DNA of 64,000 nucleotides, from the NCBI GenBank assembly GCA_963783145.1, contig CAWAMM010000009.1, positions 248,001 to 312,000 of the forward strand, written 5' to 3'. The position numbers and the translations under genes are program-made. This stretch comes from DATGKG01 sp963783145. GTDB lineage: Bacteria > Desulfobacterota > Binatia > Binatales > Binataceae. Below, piece by piece: positions 17,122-25,042 of this stretch; position 1 is the stretch's first letter; each line of letters begins with the position of its first letter. A model generated the notes under the pieces. The model worked only from the letters and a program-made list of their open reading frames with translations, was not told where the DNA came from and made no database searches.

Positions 17122-18243
17122 ATGGAAGCCGTCGTTGATGGAGACAGCCACTTCATGGAGCCGCTCGACCTGTTCGAGCGCCACGTAGAACCGCGCTTTC
17201 GCGAGCGCGCCGTCAGGATCGCGGAAGATCCGATAACTCACAAACGCGCGATGGTGGTGGACGGCCAGCCGATGCGGCTGCGCGATGTTGACGAAGTCCT
17301 CGGCATCCTCAGCGGCTATGGCCAGAAGGAAGAGGGCGGCAACATCAGCACCTTCGATCGCTACGCCGTCTATAGCGCCGACCTGCAGGACATGGCCGCG
17401 CGCACGCGTTTTCTCGACGCCGAGGGAATCGGCCGCCAAGTCATCTATCCGAGTCTCGGCATCATCTGGGAGGGCGAGGTCAGCGATCCGGAGCTGGCCG
17501 ACGCGCTCTGTCGCGCATACAACCGCTGGGCCTTCGATCTGGTCGCAAGTCATCGCGAGCGGCTGTTTCCCGCGGCGCATATTTCGATTCGCGAACCCGC
17601 GCTCGCGGTCAAGGAGCTGCAGCGCGTGGCGAAGCTCGGATGCCGCGCCGCCTTCATCGCCGCGATGCCGATCCAGGGCAAGAGCTTCGGCCATCCGGAG
17701 TACGATGCGGTGTGGGCGGCGGCGCAGGACCTGGACCTCGCGATCGCGCTGCACGTGGTCTCGCATCATCACTACATGGGCAGCGAGTTTTATCGCGATC
17801 CCAAACCCGGGCTGATGTACTTCACGATGAATCTGCTACAGGACGCGCGCCAGTCGCTGCTCACGATGCTGATCGACGGCGTCTTCGAGCGATTTCCGCG
17901 GCTGCGCGCCGCCACCATCGAAGCGATGGCGGGATGGGTCGGCGAATGGCTCGAGCGCATCGACTATCGGTACAAATACATGGGGCATACCTCGGGGATG
18001 AAGCGGCCGGTGTGGGAGTACTTTGCGCGCAACATCTGGATCAGCGGGGATCCCGAGGAGAAGATGTTCAAGTACGTGGTCCAGTTCGCGGGCGACGACA
18101 AGTTTTTCATCGGCTCCGACTATCCGCATGCGGAGGGCTTTGTGCATCCGGTGGCCAAGGCGCGCGAGCATCTGAAGGGGTTGCCGGCCGCATCAATCGA
18201 GAAAATCCTTTCCAGGAACGCGCGCGATTTTTACCACCTCTGA
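17122..18243 (+). CDS. Amidohydrolase family 2 (PF04909) protein
   Basis: A 373-residue metal-dependent hydrolase or decarboxylase of the PF04909 (ACMSD-like) type. It starts MEAVVDGDSHFMEPLDLFERHV, where the aspartate-x-histidine replaces the classical HxH metal pair, as is usual in this subfamily. Later landmarks are IYPSLGIIWEG, AYNRWAFDLV, ALHVVSHHHYMG, the MAGWVGEWLERIDY helix and FFIGSDYPHAEG with the catalytic aspartate near the end. The frame is open upstream to 16981, but ATG 17122 gives the natural family start and avoids overlap with the divergent dehydrogenase gene. One of four paralogues in the window. Confidence 0.85.
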   Translation: MEAVVDGDSHFMEPLDLFERHVEPRFRERAVRIAEDPITHKRAMVVDGQPMRLRDVDEVLGILSGYGQKEEGGNISTFDRYAVYSADLQDMAARTRFLDAEGIGRQVIYPSLGIIWEGEVSDPELADALCRAYNRWAFDLVASHRERLFPAAHISIREPALAVKELQRVAKLGCRAAFIAAMPIQGKSFGHPEYDAVWAAAQDLDLAIALHVVSHHHYMGSEFYRDPKPGLMYFTMNLLQDARQSLLTMLIDGVFERFPRLRAATIEAMAGWVGEWLERIDYRYKYMGHTSGMKRPVWEYFARNIWISGDPEEKMFKYVVQFAGDDKFFIGSDYPHAEGFVHPVAKAREHLKGLPAASIEKILSRNARDFYHL

Positions 18244-18272
18244 CAGATGCAGCCCGGGCAGCGGATGCTCCA

Positions 18273-20012
18273 TCACAAGGTCTTCAAGAATTCGAGGAGT
18301 TCCTTGCGCTGCTGCTCGTTGAGGGTCGCGCCTCCGATATGGCCCTCATTCGAGTTGCCCGGCAGCGTGGTGTCATAGAGAAACGCGCCGGGGGTCTTGC
18401 TGGTGATGAAGCCGACATTAACCGGATCGAATTCCCGCGAACCGAGGTAAAATTTGGTGATTCGCTGACTGGGTGGCAAGAGCAGCTGCGCCAGGCTCGG
18501 TACCGATCCATTGTGCAGATACGGCGCTGTTGCCCAGATGCCGTTGAGCGGCCGCCCCTTGTATGACTCCGGGTTGAATGACATCGCCTGCGCGATCGCT
18601 TCGTATTCGTTGATGGCCGCGTCGATCCCCTGGAACGGCTTGCTGAGCAGGACGCCGATCACCGCATTGTCAAGGAACGCCGTTCCCGCCGCGGTCGGGC
18701 CGAAGATGGGGCCGCCGATGATGTACTGCGGGGTGCCCTCCAGCGTGCCGGTCAAGCCACTGCGAGTGGCGGCGTTGACCGCCATCGAGGGATCGGTGCC
18801 GATCTCATCGACCGGAACCATGTTGACCGCGATGTCCAGGTCGGTCTGCGTTCGATCGATTAGTTGATGACAGTTGGCGCAGTACTGATTGTATAGCACC
18901 TGCCCCTGCGCCGCTTTCGCGGTGTCGATCGGCGGCAGGTATTGGTCTGGCCACTGCGGCGAGAGCAGGTTTTGCACCGATACCTCGAGGTTGCCCAGCG
19001 CGGTCAAATCGATCGTCGAGGGGTATCCGCTGAGCGACCCGGGTTCGGTCTGCAAGTTGCCGAAGACGCCGATCACTTCGCCGATGTTGCGCAGGAGCGG
19101 ACCGAGCGGCCCCGCATTCGAGGCCGAGCCATTCCACTGCACCAGGTCGCATTGCGCAGTGGTCCATAGAAACGGCACCGAGACCGGATCGGCCGGCTGC
19201 TGGATGTTCGAGGGTTCGCCGACTTCATCGCCCATCAGAAGGTTGAAGATGTTGCCGAAGGCATCGAGACGTCCGAAGCCCGGTGCAATCTTCGGAGTAT
19301 TCTGCAGGTTACGGCGCACCAGCGCCGCGGTCGTGTTTACCAGGTCGGCATAGAGCGCATCCGCCTGCGTCTGGGTATAGTTCGGGCCCAGGATACTCTC
19401 TGCGAAGCGGTTGAACTTCGCACTGTCGTCGATGGTGGCTTGCAGCGAGTCCAGCATCGCATTGAAGAACGAGCTGAAGTCGGCCAGCGTCCCGGCCCCT
19501 TCGATCAGCATGCCGGTGTTCTTGTAGTTGATTTGCGAAACGTGACAGAAGGCGCAGGTCGGTCCGAAGTAGGCGATGCCGCTGTTAGGATCGATGTTCT
19601 TTGCGAATCCGATCGGCAAGCCGTCGGGGTTGAGGGCGCTTTGCGCGGATGGGAGGTAACGGAAGCTCACAAGGTTCTCATTCGAAGCAAACGGCATCGT
19701 GTTGGTCGCCTGCTCCAGCGCGAGGAAGTAATCGTAACGCAGCATCTCCGACCCTTGCGAGGTGAAGTGGAACTGCTCACTGGTCTGCGCGCTCCAGCCT
19801 TGATCGAGGCTGACGATGGTGACGCTGGCGGCTGCCGCCGGCGTCGATGAGCTGGAGTTGTCTGGACCGCATGCCGCGATCAGGATCGAGAAGGCTAGGA
19901 CCAGCGCCAGACCGACCAGGCGAGTGAAAGAAAATTCCACCTCCGGTGTCTGCGCGGCCGTCGTCTCATGCGTATGTTCGTGTTGCCTGGTGTGCGCGTC
20001 CTGGTAGCGCAT
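18273..20012 (-). CDS. RoxA-like dihaem cytochrome c lipoprotein
   Basis: A 579-residue envelope cytochrome with two haem c sites: CAFCH (153-157) and CANCH (378-382). A signal segment ends in the lipobox IAAC with Cys48, so a lipid anchor is likely. The C-terminal segment PLNGIWATAPYLHNGSVPSL is typical of the MauG/dihaem peroxidase superfamily, and in particular of the RoxA-like group that includes secreted rubber oxygenases. Whether it is an oxygenase, a peroxidase or an electron carrier cannot be decided. ATG 20012 has a GGGGGG-rich ribosome site. About 30 residues precede the signal core, so a later start is possible. A perfect palindrome lies 43 bases upstream. Confidence 0.8.
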   Translation of the reverse strand: MRYQDAHTRQHEHTHETTAAQTPEVEFSFTRLVGLALVLAFSILIAACGPDNSSSSTPAAAASVTIVSLDQGWSAQTSEQFHFTSQGSEMLRYDYFLALEQATNTMPFASNENLVSFRYLPSAQSALNPDGLPIGFAKNIDPNSGIAYFGPTCAFCHVSQINYKNTGMLIEGAGTLADFSSFFNAMLDSLQATIDDSAKFNRFAESILGPNYTQTQADALYADLVNTTAALVRRNLQNTPKIAPGFGRLDAFGNIFNLLMGDEVGEPSNIQQPADPVSVPFLWTTAQCDLVQWNGSASNAGPLGPLLRNIGEVIGVFGNLQTEPGSLSGYPSTIDLTALGNLEVSVQNLLSPQWPDQYLPPIDTAKAAQGQVLYNQYCANCHQLIDRTQTDLDIAVNMVPVDEIGTDPSMAVNAATRSGLTGTLEGTPQYIIGGPIFGPTAAGTAFLDNAVIGVLLSKPFQGIDAAINEYEAIAQAMSFNPESYKGRPLNGIWATAPYLHNGSVPSLAQLLLPPSQRITKFYLGSREFDPVNVGFITSKTPGAFLYDTTLPGNSNEGHIGGATLNEQQRKELLEFLKTL

Positions 20013-20054
20013 TGAACCCCCCGGTCTGCGACTCTTGAGCGTACGTCGATTCTT

Positions 20055-20081
20055 AGAATGCCGACCCTCCGTCGGCATTCT
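20055..20081. promoter_or_regulatory. Perfect 11-bp palindrome upstream of the RoxA-like gene
   Basis: AGAATGCCGAC and its exact complement are separated by CCTCC. It lies 43 bases upstream of the cytochrome start at 20012. There is no T-run on either side, so it does not look like a terminator. It may be an operator for a dimeric regulator or a 5' leader hairpin. Confidence 0.5.
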
Positions 20082-20363
20082 GGAAACTATCCCATGATAC
20101 ACAGCGAGAGAGGTCAAGAACCCATCGCAATTTGTTCGGCGCGCCGGACGGACCGATGCGGTCGCGCACGCACGGTTCGCGATGGATATAGAATGTAGGA
20201 TTAACCGTCTAGAAGGCTAATCTCGCGAGGGTGGACGCCGCGGGGCGAGACGTCGGGGATGACCCGCAGCGATGATGCAATCGCGAGGATCTTCCGCGAT
20301 CGCAACATCGTTGCGGCGCTTCGCGAAGCGCCCTACCAGAACGGGTTATGCGGAACTGCCAGC
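20082..20363. other. Intergenic sequence between divergent genes
   Basis: The full gap 20013-20460 between the cytochrome and esterase genes holds the palindrome at 20055-20081 and two copies of an aggctgaagcct motif (20364-20385 and 20438-20449). In the rest I see no convincing gene, RNA or clear promoter. Confidence 0.5.
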
Positions 20364-20385
20364 GGCACAGGCTGAAGCCTGTGCC
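20364..20385. repeat. Palindromic intergenic repeat with core aggctgaagcct
   Basis: Ten-base arms GGCACAGGCT and AGCCTGTGCC flank GA, making a near-perfect hairpin. The 12-base core aggctgaagcct occurs again at 20438-20449, just before the esterase ribosome site. This looks like a dispersed extragenic palindrome of unknown role. Confidence 0.55.
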
Positions 20386-20460
20386 AGTCTGGCAGGTTTC
20401 TATCCGGTTGGAAGAGTTTGAGTTTTCGGTGCTATAGAGGCTGAAGCCTGGAGGTTCGCG

Positions 20461-21627
20461 ATGGCGGATTACAAGATCGATGGTGAATGCGACAAGCGTT
20501 TCGAAGGGGTGCGGAAAGCGTTTGCGGAAAATCTCGAAAAGCGCGGCGAGCTCGGCGCCGCTTGCTCGATCGTTCTCGACGGCAAATGCGTCGTCGATAT
20601 CTGGGGCGGTCATGCCGATAAGGCGCGAACCAAACCATGGCAGCGCGACACCCTGGTCAATGTCTATTCGACCACCAAGGGTCTGACTGCGACTTGCGCC
20701 CATCGTTTGATCGATCAGGGCAAGCTCGATCCCGATGAGCCGGTATCGAAGTACTGGCCGGAGTTCGCGCAGGCCGGCAAGAAGGATTTGCCGGTGCGCT
20801 ACCTCCTGAGTCATCGCGCGGGACTGCCCGGCATCACCAAGCCGCTCAAGGACGAGGACATTTACAACTGGGATACGATGGCATCGGCGCTGGCCGAGCA
20901 GACCCCGTTTTGGCAGCCCGGAACCAAGCATGGTTATCATGCGATCACGATCGGATGGCTGGTCGGCGAGGTGATTCGGCGCATCAGCGGAAAAGGCCTC
21001 GGCACTTATTTTCGCACCGAGATCGCCGAGCCGCTCGGACTCGATGCGCATATCGGCCTCGACGCGAAGCATGATGCGCGAGTGACTGACATCCTGCCGT
21101 CGCCGCCGCCAGAGCCCGGAATGCCGAATCTGTTCGAGGAGGCGCAAAAGGACCCCAAGGGCCCGACCTACGCGGCGTTCATGAATCCTCCCATCCTCAG
21201 CAAACCGAATGTGGCGAATTCGCGGGCGTGGCGTGCGGCCGAAATCGGCGGCGCCAATGCGCATGCCACGGCGCGCTCGCTGGCGCGCATGTACGGCGCG
21301 CTGGCGCGTGGTGGCGAGGTCGATGGCTATCGCATCGTGCGGCCGGAAGCGCTGGAGCGCTTCTGGACCGAGCAGTCATTCGGTCCCGACCAGACGCTGA
21401 TGCAGATGCCGACGCGCTTCTCGATGGGCTTCATGTTGTCGCAACCGGGGATGGGCTTCGGTCCCAACATCAAGGCCTTCGGGCATCCGGGCGCGGGCGG
21501 CTCGCTGGGCTTTGCGGATCCCATTAAGAAGATCGGCTTCGGCTACACCATGAACCAGATGGCGAACGGGTTGCTGATCGATGCGCGCGCGCAGGCGATG
21601 TTCGACGCATTTTACGCCGCGTTGTAG
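20461..21627 (+). CDS. Serine hydrolase of the class C beta-lactamase fold (EstB-like esterase)
   Basis: A 388-residue beta-lactamase-family hydrolase without a signal peptide, most likely a cytoplasmic esterase. The nucleophile motif is STTK (Ser70, Lys73) in VNVYSTTKGLTA, and the second-motif tyrosine lies in KHGYHAITIGW. Other family segments are YLLSHRAGLPG and FGHPGAGGSLGFADP near the C-terminus, which replaces the KTG box. The ribosome site GGAGG at 20449-20453 supports ATG 20461. It precedes the thiolase gene on the same strand but is separated from it by a hairpin repeat. Confidence 0.85.
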   Translation: MADYKIDGECDKRFEGVRKAFAENLEKRGELGAACSIVLDGKCVVDIWGGHADKARTKPWQRDTLVNVYSTTKGLTATCAHRLIDQGKLDPDEPVSKYWPEFAQAGKKDLPVRYLLSHRAGLPGITKPLKDEDIYNWDTMASALAEQTPFWQPGTKHGYHAITIGWLVGEVIRRISGKGLGTYFRTEIAEPLGLDAHIGLDAKHDARVTDILPSPPPEPGMPNLFEEAQKDPKGPTYAAFMNPPILSKPNVANSRAWRAAEIGGANAHATARSLARMYGALARGGEVDGYRIVRPEALERFWTEQSFGPDQTLMQMPTRFSMGFMLSQPGMGFGPNIKAFGHPGAGGSLGFADPIKKIGFGYTMNQMANGLLIDARAQAMFDAFYAAL

Positions 21628-21630
21628 ACC

Positions 21631-21672
21631 TAACCCCCTAGCCCCCTTCCCCTGAAGTGGAAGGGGGGAATC
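21631..21672 (+). repeat. Intergenic hairpin repeat, copy 1
   Basis: Begins four bases after the esterase stop. The arms CCCCCTTCC and GGAAGGGGG (21642-21650, 21659-21667) enclose the loop CCTGAAGT. The same stem, loop and preceding taacccc tract recur at 23764-23804, again directly after a stop codon. It could act as a transcript-end hairpin, although there is no U-run. Confidence 0.65.
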
Positions 21673-21690
21673 AGAAGGAGAAGGGGAGCC

Positions 21691-22860
21691 ATGGAAAGTT
21701 TGAAGGATCGAAGTTGTATCGTTGGGGTCGGTGAGAGCGAGTTCACGAGAGGCACCAAAAAGACCGATCTGCAACTTACGCTCGAGGCCTCGGTGAATGC
21801 GATTGCCGACGCGGGGCTGACGCCACATGACATCGATGGCATCGTCGGACCGCCGATCGGATCGCCGGCGGAACATTTCGCCGCAAATCTCGGTATCGAG
21901 GATTTGCGCTACGCCGTCACCGTCCATACCGGCGGCGCGGCCTCGGTGACGGGACTGCAGAGCGCGGCAATGGCGGTATCGATGGGCGTCGCGAAAAATG
22001 TCCTGGTGCCGATGGGATGGCTCGGGTACTCCGCGATGCGCGTCAGTACCAGCGGCCGTCGCGAGGGTGGCGGAGGAGGCGGGCCGCTCGGGCCGACCAT
22101 CAGCGAATGGTACATGCCCTATGGCGCCTCGGTGCCGGTGCAGTGGTACGCATGGATCGCGACCCGCCACATGAACCTCTACGGTACGCCGTTCGAAGCG
22201 ATGGCGGCCGTCTCGCTGGCCGCGCGCAAGCACGCGCAACTTAACGAGAAGGCGATCATGCGCGGGCGTCCGCTTACCCTCGACGATTACATGAAGGCGC
22301 GCTGGATTTCGTACCCGTTTCGGCTCTTCGATTGCTGCCTCGAGACCGATGCGGCATGCGCGGTGGTGGTGACCTCGGCCGAGCGCGCCAAGGACTTGAA
22401 GCAACAGCCGGTCTATATCTCCGGCGTCGCCGAAGGCCATCCGTATCCTGCCGATGACATCCCGTCGCGTCCAGATCCCTTCACGATCGGGCTGAGCTTC
22501 GCGGCGCCCAAGGCCTTCGAGATGGCCGGCATCAAGGGGAGCGATCTCGACTTTGCGGAAATCTACGACTGCTTCAGCTACGTGGTCCTCCTGCAGATCG
22601 AGGCGCTCGGTTTGTGCAAGCGTGGCGAAGTGAAGGACTTCGTGAAGGGCGGACGGCTCGAACTCGGCGGCGATTTTCCTATCAACACTCACGGTGGACT
22701 TCATTCGGAGGCGCACGTGTGGGGCATGAATCATGTGGTCGAGGCGACCCGCCAACTGCGCCATCAATGTGGCGATCGCCAGGTCAAGGACGCCGAGCTG
22801 GGCCTCGTCACCGGATGGGGCGATTTCGGCGACGGCAGTTTGGCGATCCTGAGGAGATAA
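21691..22860 (+). CDS. Cys-less thiolase-fold protein (SCP-x/Ltp2-like)
   Basis: A 389-residue thiolase-superfamily protein of the lipid-transfer/SCP-x type. The fold signature is clear: IVGVGESEFTR at the start, ADAGLTPHDIDGIVG, AEIYDCFSYVVLLQIEALGL, and INTHGGLHSEAHVWGMNHV carrying the conserved histidine region. The usual nucleophilic cysteine position reads GGAAS (81-85), and the C-terminal cysteine loop reads TGWGDFGDG, so both catalytic cysteines are absent. Such proteins with a DUF35 partner are known as retro-aldolases in steroid side-chain breakdown. The DUF35 gene follows at 23352. The reaction is therefore more likely C-C lyase than thiolysis, but the substrate is unknown. Confidence 0.85.
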   Translation: MESLKDRSCIVGVGESEFTRGTKKTDLQLTLEASVNAIADAGLTPHDIDGIVGPPIGSPAEHFAANLGIEDLRYAVTVHTGGAASVTGLQSAAMAVSMGVAKNVLVPMGWLGYSAMRVSTSGRREGGGGGGPLGPTISEWYMPYGASVPVQWYAWIATRHMNLYGTPFEAMAAVSLAARKHAQLNEKAIMRGRPLTLDDYMKARWISYPFRLFDCCLETDAACAVVVTSAERAKDLKQQPVYISGVAEGHPYPADDIPSRPDPFTIGLSFAAPKAFEMAGIKGSDLDFAEIYDCFSYVVLLQIEALGLCKRGEVKDFVKGGRLELGGDFPINTHGGLHSEAHVWGMNHVVEATRQLRHQCGDRQVKDAELGLVTGWGDFGDGSLAILRR

Positions 22861-22996
22861 CGGAAGTTCCTGGGCACGATGCCGAGCGGAGGCCCGAAGG
22901 GGGCGCGAAGCGCCGCGCCGCAGGCGCTTCCGAGGCGGAGCGCAGCGGAGTCGAGGAATAATTAAAAGGAGATAGGCGAGACGAAATGTGCTAGGA

Positions 22997-23031
22997 TGGC
23001 GGTGCGGCGCCATTCGAGGGCGCCGTCGCCA
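22997..23031. repeat. GC-rich hairpin downstream of the thiolase gene
   Basis: The arms TGGCG..GGCGCC and GGCGCC..CGCCA enclose ATTCGAG, with a short bulge in each arm. It lacks a clear U-run but could end or stabilise the thiolase transcript. Confidence 0.4.
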
Positions 23032-23063
23032 TTTAGAGGCTGAGTGGACGGATCGAAAAGTGC

Positions 23064-23101
23064 AAAAACAAACCCATTAAATCGAGGAGGATCAAGGGTT
23101 T
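23064..23101 (+). repeat. Direct repeat, copy 1
   Basis: A-rich start followed by caaacccattaaatcgagga and an atcaagggttt end. The partner copy starts at 23232 and differs at only a few positions. The 168-base spacing suggests the ends of a small decayed element. Confidence 0.55.
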
Positions 23102-23231
23102 TTCGAGCGATGTTTGTTCTGATGACCGCGCCAGATACTCCGCTTTACGAATGAGATCGAGCGGCTGCGGAGAAGGCTCTCGGAAATCGAGCGACGGAGG
23201 CAGCGCTCATCGAGCGACAACTCGCGAAATG

Positions 23232-23270
23232 AAAAAACAAACCCACTAAATCGAGGAATATCAAGGGCTT
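23232..23270 (+). repeat. Direct repeat, copy 2
   Basis: Near-identical to 23064-23101, with the shared core aaatcgagga and an atcaaggg end. It lies about 80 bases upstream of the DUF35 gene, so it may also be part of that gene's leader. Confidence 0.55.
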
Positions 23271-23351
23271 TATCGATCTGTGAGAGGCGTCGACGGTATC
23301 GACATAACGTCGATAAGGACTGGCGCCAACTTAAACAGGAACGTTAGAAAC

Positions 23352-23768
23352 ATGCCTCAAGATGTCATCGAATACCGCAAACCGCTGCCCGCGCGCCGCG
23401 GCTATGCCAAGGAATTTTACGAGTACTGCCGCAACCACGAACTGCGCTTCCAGCGCTGCACCGATTGCGGAACGTGGCGGCATATCCCGCGCGATATGTG
23501 CGCGAAGTGCGCCTCATTCCGATGGGAATGGGGGAAGTCATCGGGGCGCGGAAAAGTTTTCTCATGGACCACCGTCGAGCAGCCGATGCTGCCGCAGTTC
23601 GAGGTGCCCTACAGCCCGGTGATCGTCGAGATGGAGGAGGGAGTAAGAATCGTCAGCTGGCTGGTGGGTGTCAAGCCGGAAGAATTGCGCCTCGAGCTGC
23701 CGGTCGAGGTGGCATTCGAGGATGTAACCTCGGAGGTTACGCTGCCGAAGTTTAGGAAGAGAACCTAA
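23352..23768 (+). CDS. DUF35 OB-fold / zinc-ribbon protein, thiolase partner
   Basis: A 138-residue protein with the DUF35 architecture: an N-terminal helix, a rubredoxin-like zinc ribbon with Cys36, Cys39, Cys50 and Cys53 (CTDC and CAKC), then an OB-fold (GKVFSWTTVEQP, YSPVIVEMEEGVRIVSWLVG). These proteins pair with thiolase-fold enzymes to form lyase or synthase complexes. The Cys-less thiolase gene upstream is the obvious partner, although about 490 bases of repeats separate them. ATG 23352 gives the usual family start; the open frame further upstream is not needed. Confidence 0.85.
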   Translation: MPQDVIEYRKPLPARRGYAKEFYEYCRNHELRFQRCTDCGTWRHIPRDMCAKCASFRWEWGKSSGRGKVFSWTTVEQPMLPQFEVPYSPVIVEMEEGVRIVSWLVGVKPEELRLELPVEVAFEDVTSEVTLPKFRKRT

Positions 23769-23804
23769 CCCCTAACCCCTTCCCCTGAAGTGGAAGGGGG
23801 ATCG
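23764..23804 (+). repeat. Intergenic hairpin repeat, copy 2
   Basis: Begins within the DUF35 stop codon. The arms CCCCTTCC and GGAAGGGG (23776-23783, 23792-23799) enclose the loop CCTGAAGT. Same sequence and same position after a gene as the copy at 21631-21672. Confidence 0.65.
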
Positions 23805-23835
23805 GAAAAAAAAGAAACAACAGGAGGCTATCGTC

Positions 23836-24270
23836 ATGAAGTCCACCGAAGAATTGGTTACTGAACTTGCCGATCGCGAGGCGATTCGCGAACTGCCGGT
23901 GCGCTATTGCGACTGCGTGTGGCAGAACACCCTCGATGCGATGATCGATCTGTTCGCCAAGGACGGGCAGTTCATCACCAAGGGGCGCAAACGCGAAGTC
24001 ACCACCAAGGGCCACGCCGACCTGCATAAGATGTATGCGGGCGCGCTCGGTGAGATAAATCCTCGGCCTTACATCCACAATCACGTCGTCGATTTAAAGA
24101 GCAAAACCACCGCGACCGGACGCTGCTACGTCGAGCTGCGCAGCGCGAAAAAAAATTTCGAATGGATCGGCACCGGCTTCTACGACGACGAATACGTGAA
24201 GGTTGACGGCAAGTGGAAATTCGCCTCGCGCAAGTTCACCAGCTTCGCGATGGCTCAGCGTGAGGAATAG
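23836..24270 (+). CDS. SnoaL-like / NTF2-fold protein
   Basis: A 144-residue NTF2-superfamily protein: an N-terminal helix ELADREAIRELPVRYCDCV, then a curved sheet ending WKFASRKFT, as in SnoaL-like isomerases, dehydratases and binding proteins. No specific catalytic residue can be assigned. It has a strong AGGAGG ribosome site. It ends four bases before the SDR gene and probably shares its transcript; this pairing is common in steroid- and aromatic-degradation clusters. Confidence 0.75.
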   Translation: MKSTEELVTELADREAIRELPVRYCDCVWQNTLDAMIDLFAKDGQFITKGRKREVTTKGHADLHKMYAGALGEINPRPYIHNHVVDLKSKTTATGRCYVELRSAKKNFEWIGTGFYDDEYVKVDGKWKFASRKFTSFAMAQREE

Positions 24271-24274
24271 TCAG

Positions 24275-25042
24275 ATGGCAGGAATCCTGGAAGGCAAAGT
24301 AGCGCTCATCACCGGCGCGGGATCGGGCATCGGTCGCGCGACCTCACGAATCTTCGCGCGCGAGGGCGCCAGGCTGGTCCTCGCCGACGTGGTCGAGGAA
24401 GGCGGCAATCAGACGCTTGCGATGCTCAATGACACCGGCCATCGCGATGCCGTCTTCATCAAAGCTGATGTATCGAAGACCGAAGACGTCGAGGCTGCGA
24501 TCGCGAAAGCGGTTGCGACCTACGGACGCCTCGATTGCGCGTTCAACAACGCCGGCATCGAGGGCAAGAACGGCCTCACCCACGAATGCGAGCGCGACAA
24601 CTGGGATCGCGTCATCGCCATCAACCTGACCGGCGTGTGGTTGTGCATGAAGGCCGAACTCGCGCAGATGCTGAAGCAGGGCAAGGGCGGCGCGATCGTC
24701 AATACCTCGTCGGGCGCGGGACTCGCAGGAGTGCGCGGGATGCCGGCCTACGTGGCGGCCAAGCATGGGGTCGCGGGACTGACGCGCGCGGCCGCAATCG
24801 AGTACGGCAAGCATGGCATCCGCGTCAACGCCGTGTGTCCCGGACCTATCCGCACTCCGATGATGGATCGGCTGCTCGGCAAGCGACCCGAAGCGGAAGA
24901 GCGATTCGCGCGTGGCGGGCCTTTGAAGCGGCTCGGCGAGCCCTCGGAAATCGGCGAGACGGTCGCGTGGCTATGCAGCGATCACGCCTCGTATGTGACC
25001 GGCCTGCCGATGCCGGTCGATGGCGGCTTCATGGCGCAGTGA
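24275..25042 (+). CDS. Short-chain dehydrogenase/reductase
   Basis: A 255-residue classical SDR. The coenzyme loop is TGAGSGIG, the NAG segment is FNNAGIEG, the catalytic serine is in NTSSGAGLAG, and the YxxxK motif is PAYVAAKHG. The C-terminus MPVDGGFMAQ is typical. The start at 24275 gives the normal MAGILEGKVALITG beginning. Probable NAD(H)-dependent alcohol/ketone oxidoreductase. It follows the SnoaL-like gene by four bases and overlaps the next gene tail to tail by 14 bases. Confidence 0.88.
   Translation: MAGILEGKVALITGAGSGIGRATSRIFAREGARLVLADVVEEGGNQTLAMLNDTGHRDAVFIKADVSKTEDVEAAIAKAVATYGRLDCAFNNAGIEGKNGLTHECERDNWDRVIAINLTGVWLCMKAELAQMLKQGKGGAIVNTSSGAGLAGVRGMPAYVAAKHGVAGLTRAAAIEYGKHGIRVNAVCPGPIRTPMMDRLLGKRPEAEERFARGGPLKRLGEPSEIGETVAWLCSDHASYVTGLPMPVDGGFMAQ

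Larger units (their letters stand above)
22861..23351. other. Repeat-bearing intergenic region
   Basis: No convincing gene. It holds a GC-rich tract (22880-22960) with short inverted repeats, a hairpin at 22997-23031, and two copies of a 38-base direct repeat at 23064-23101 and 23232-23270. Between the two copies is a small ORF from 23110 that is broken by TGA at 23152; I read it as decayed sequence. Confidence 0.5.

Noticed and set aside
20209..21264. Minus-strand frame of 351 codons opposite the esterase
   Set aside because: Shadow of the beta-lactamase-fold gene and the intergenic repeat. No ribosome site or motif.
21376..23013. Minus-strand frame of 545 codons opposite the esterase and thiolase genes
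   Set aside because: Antisense shadow crossing two well-supported genes and a repeat. Composition is not protein-like.
23110..23232. Small ORF interrupted by TGA at 23152-23154, considered as a second selenoprotein
   Set aside because: No Cys or redox motif around the TGA, no matching known selenoprotein family, and it lies between direct repeats. Decayed sequence is the simpler reading.
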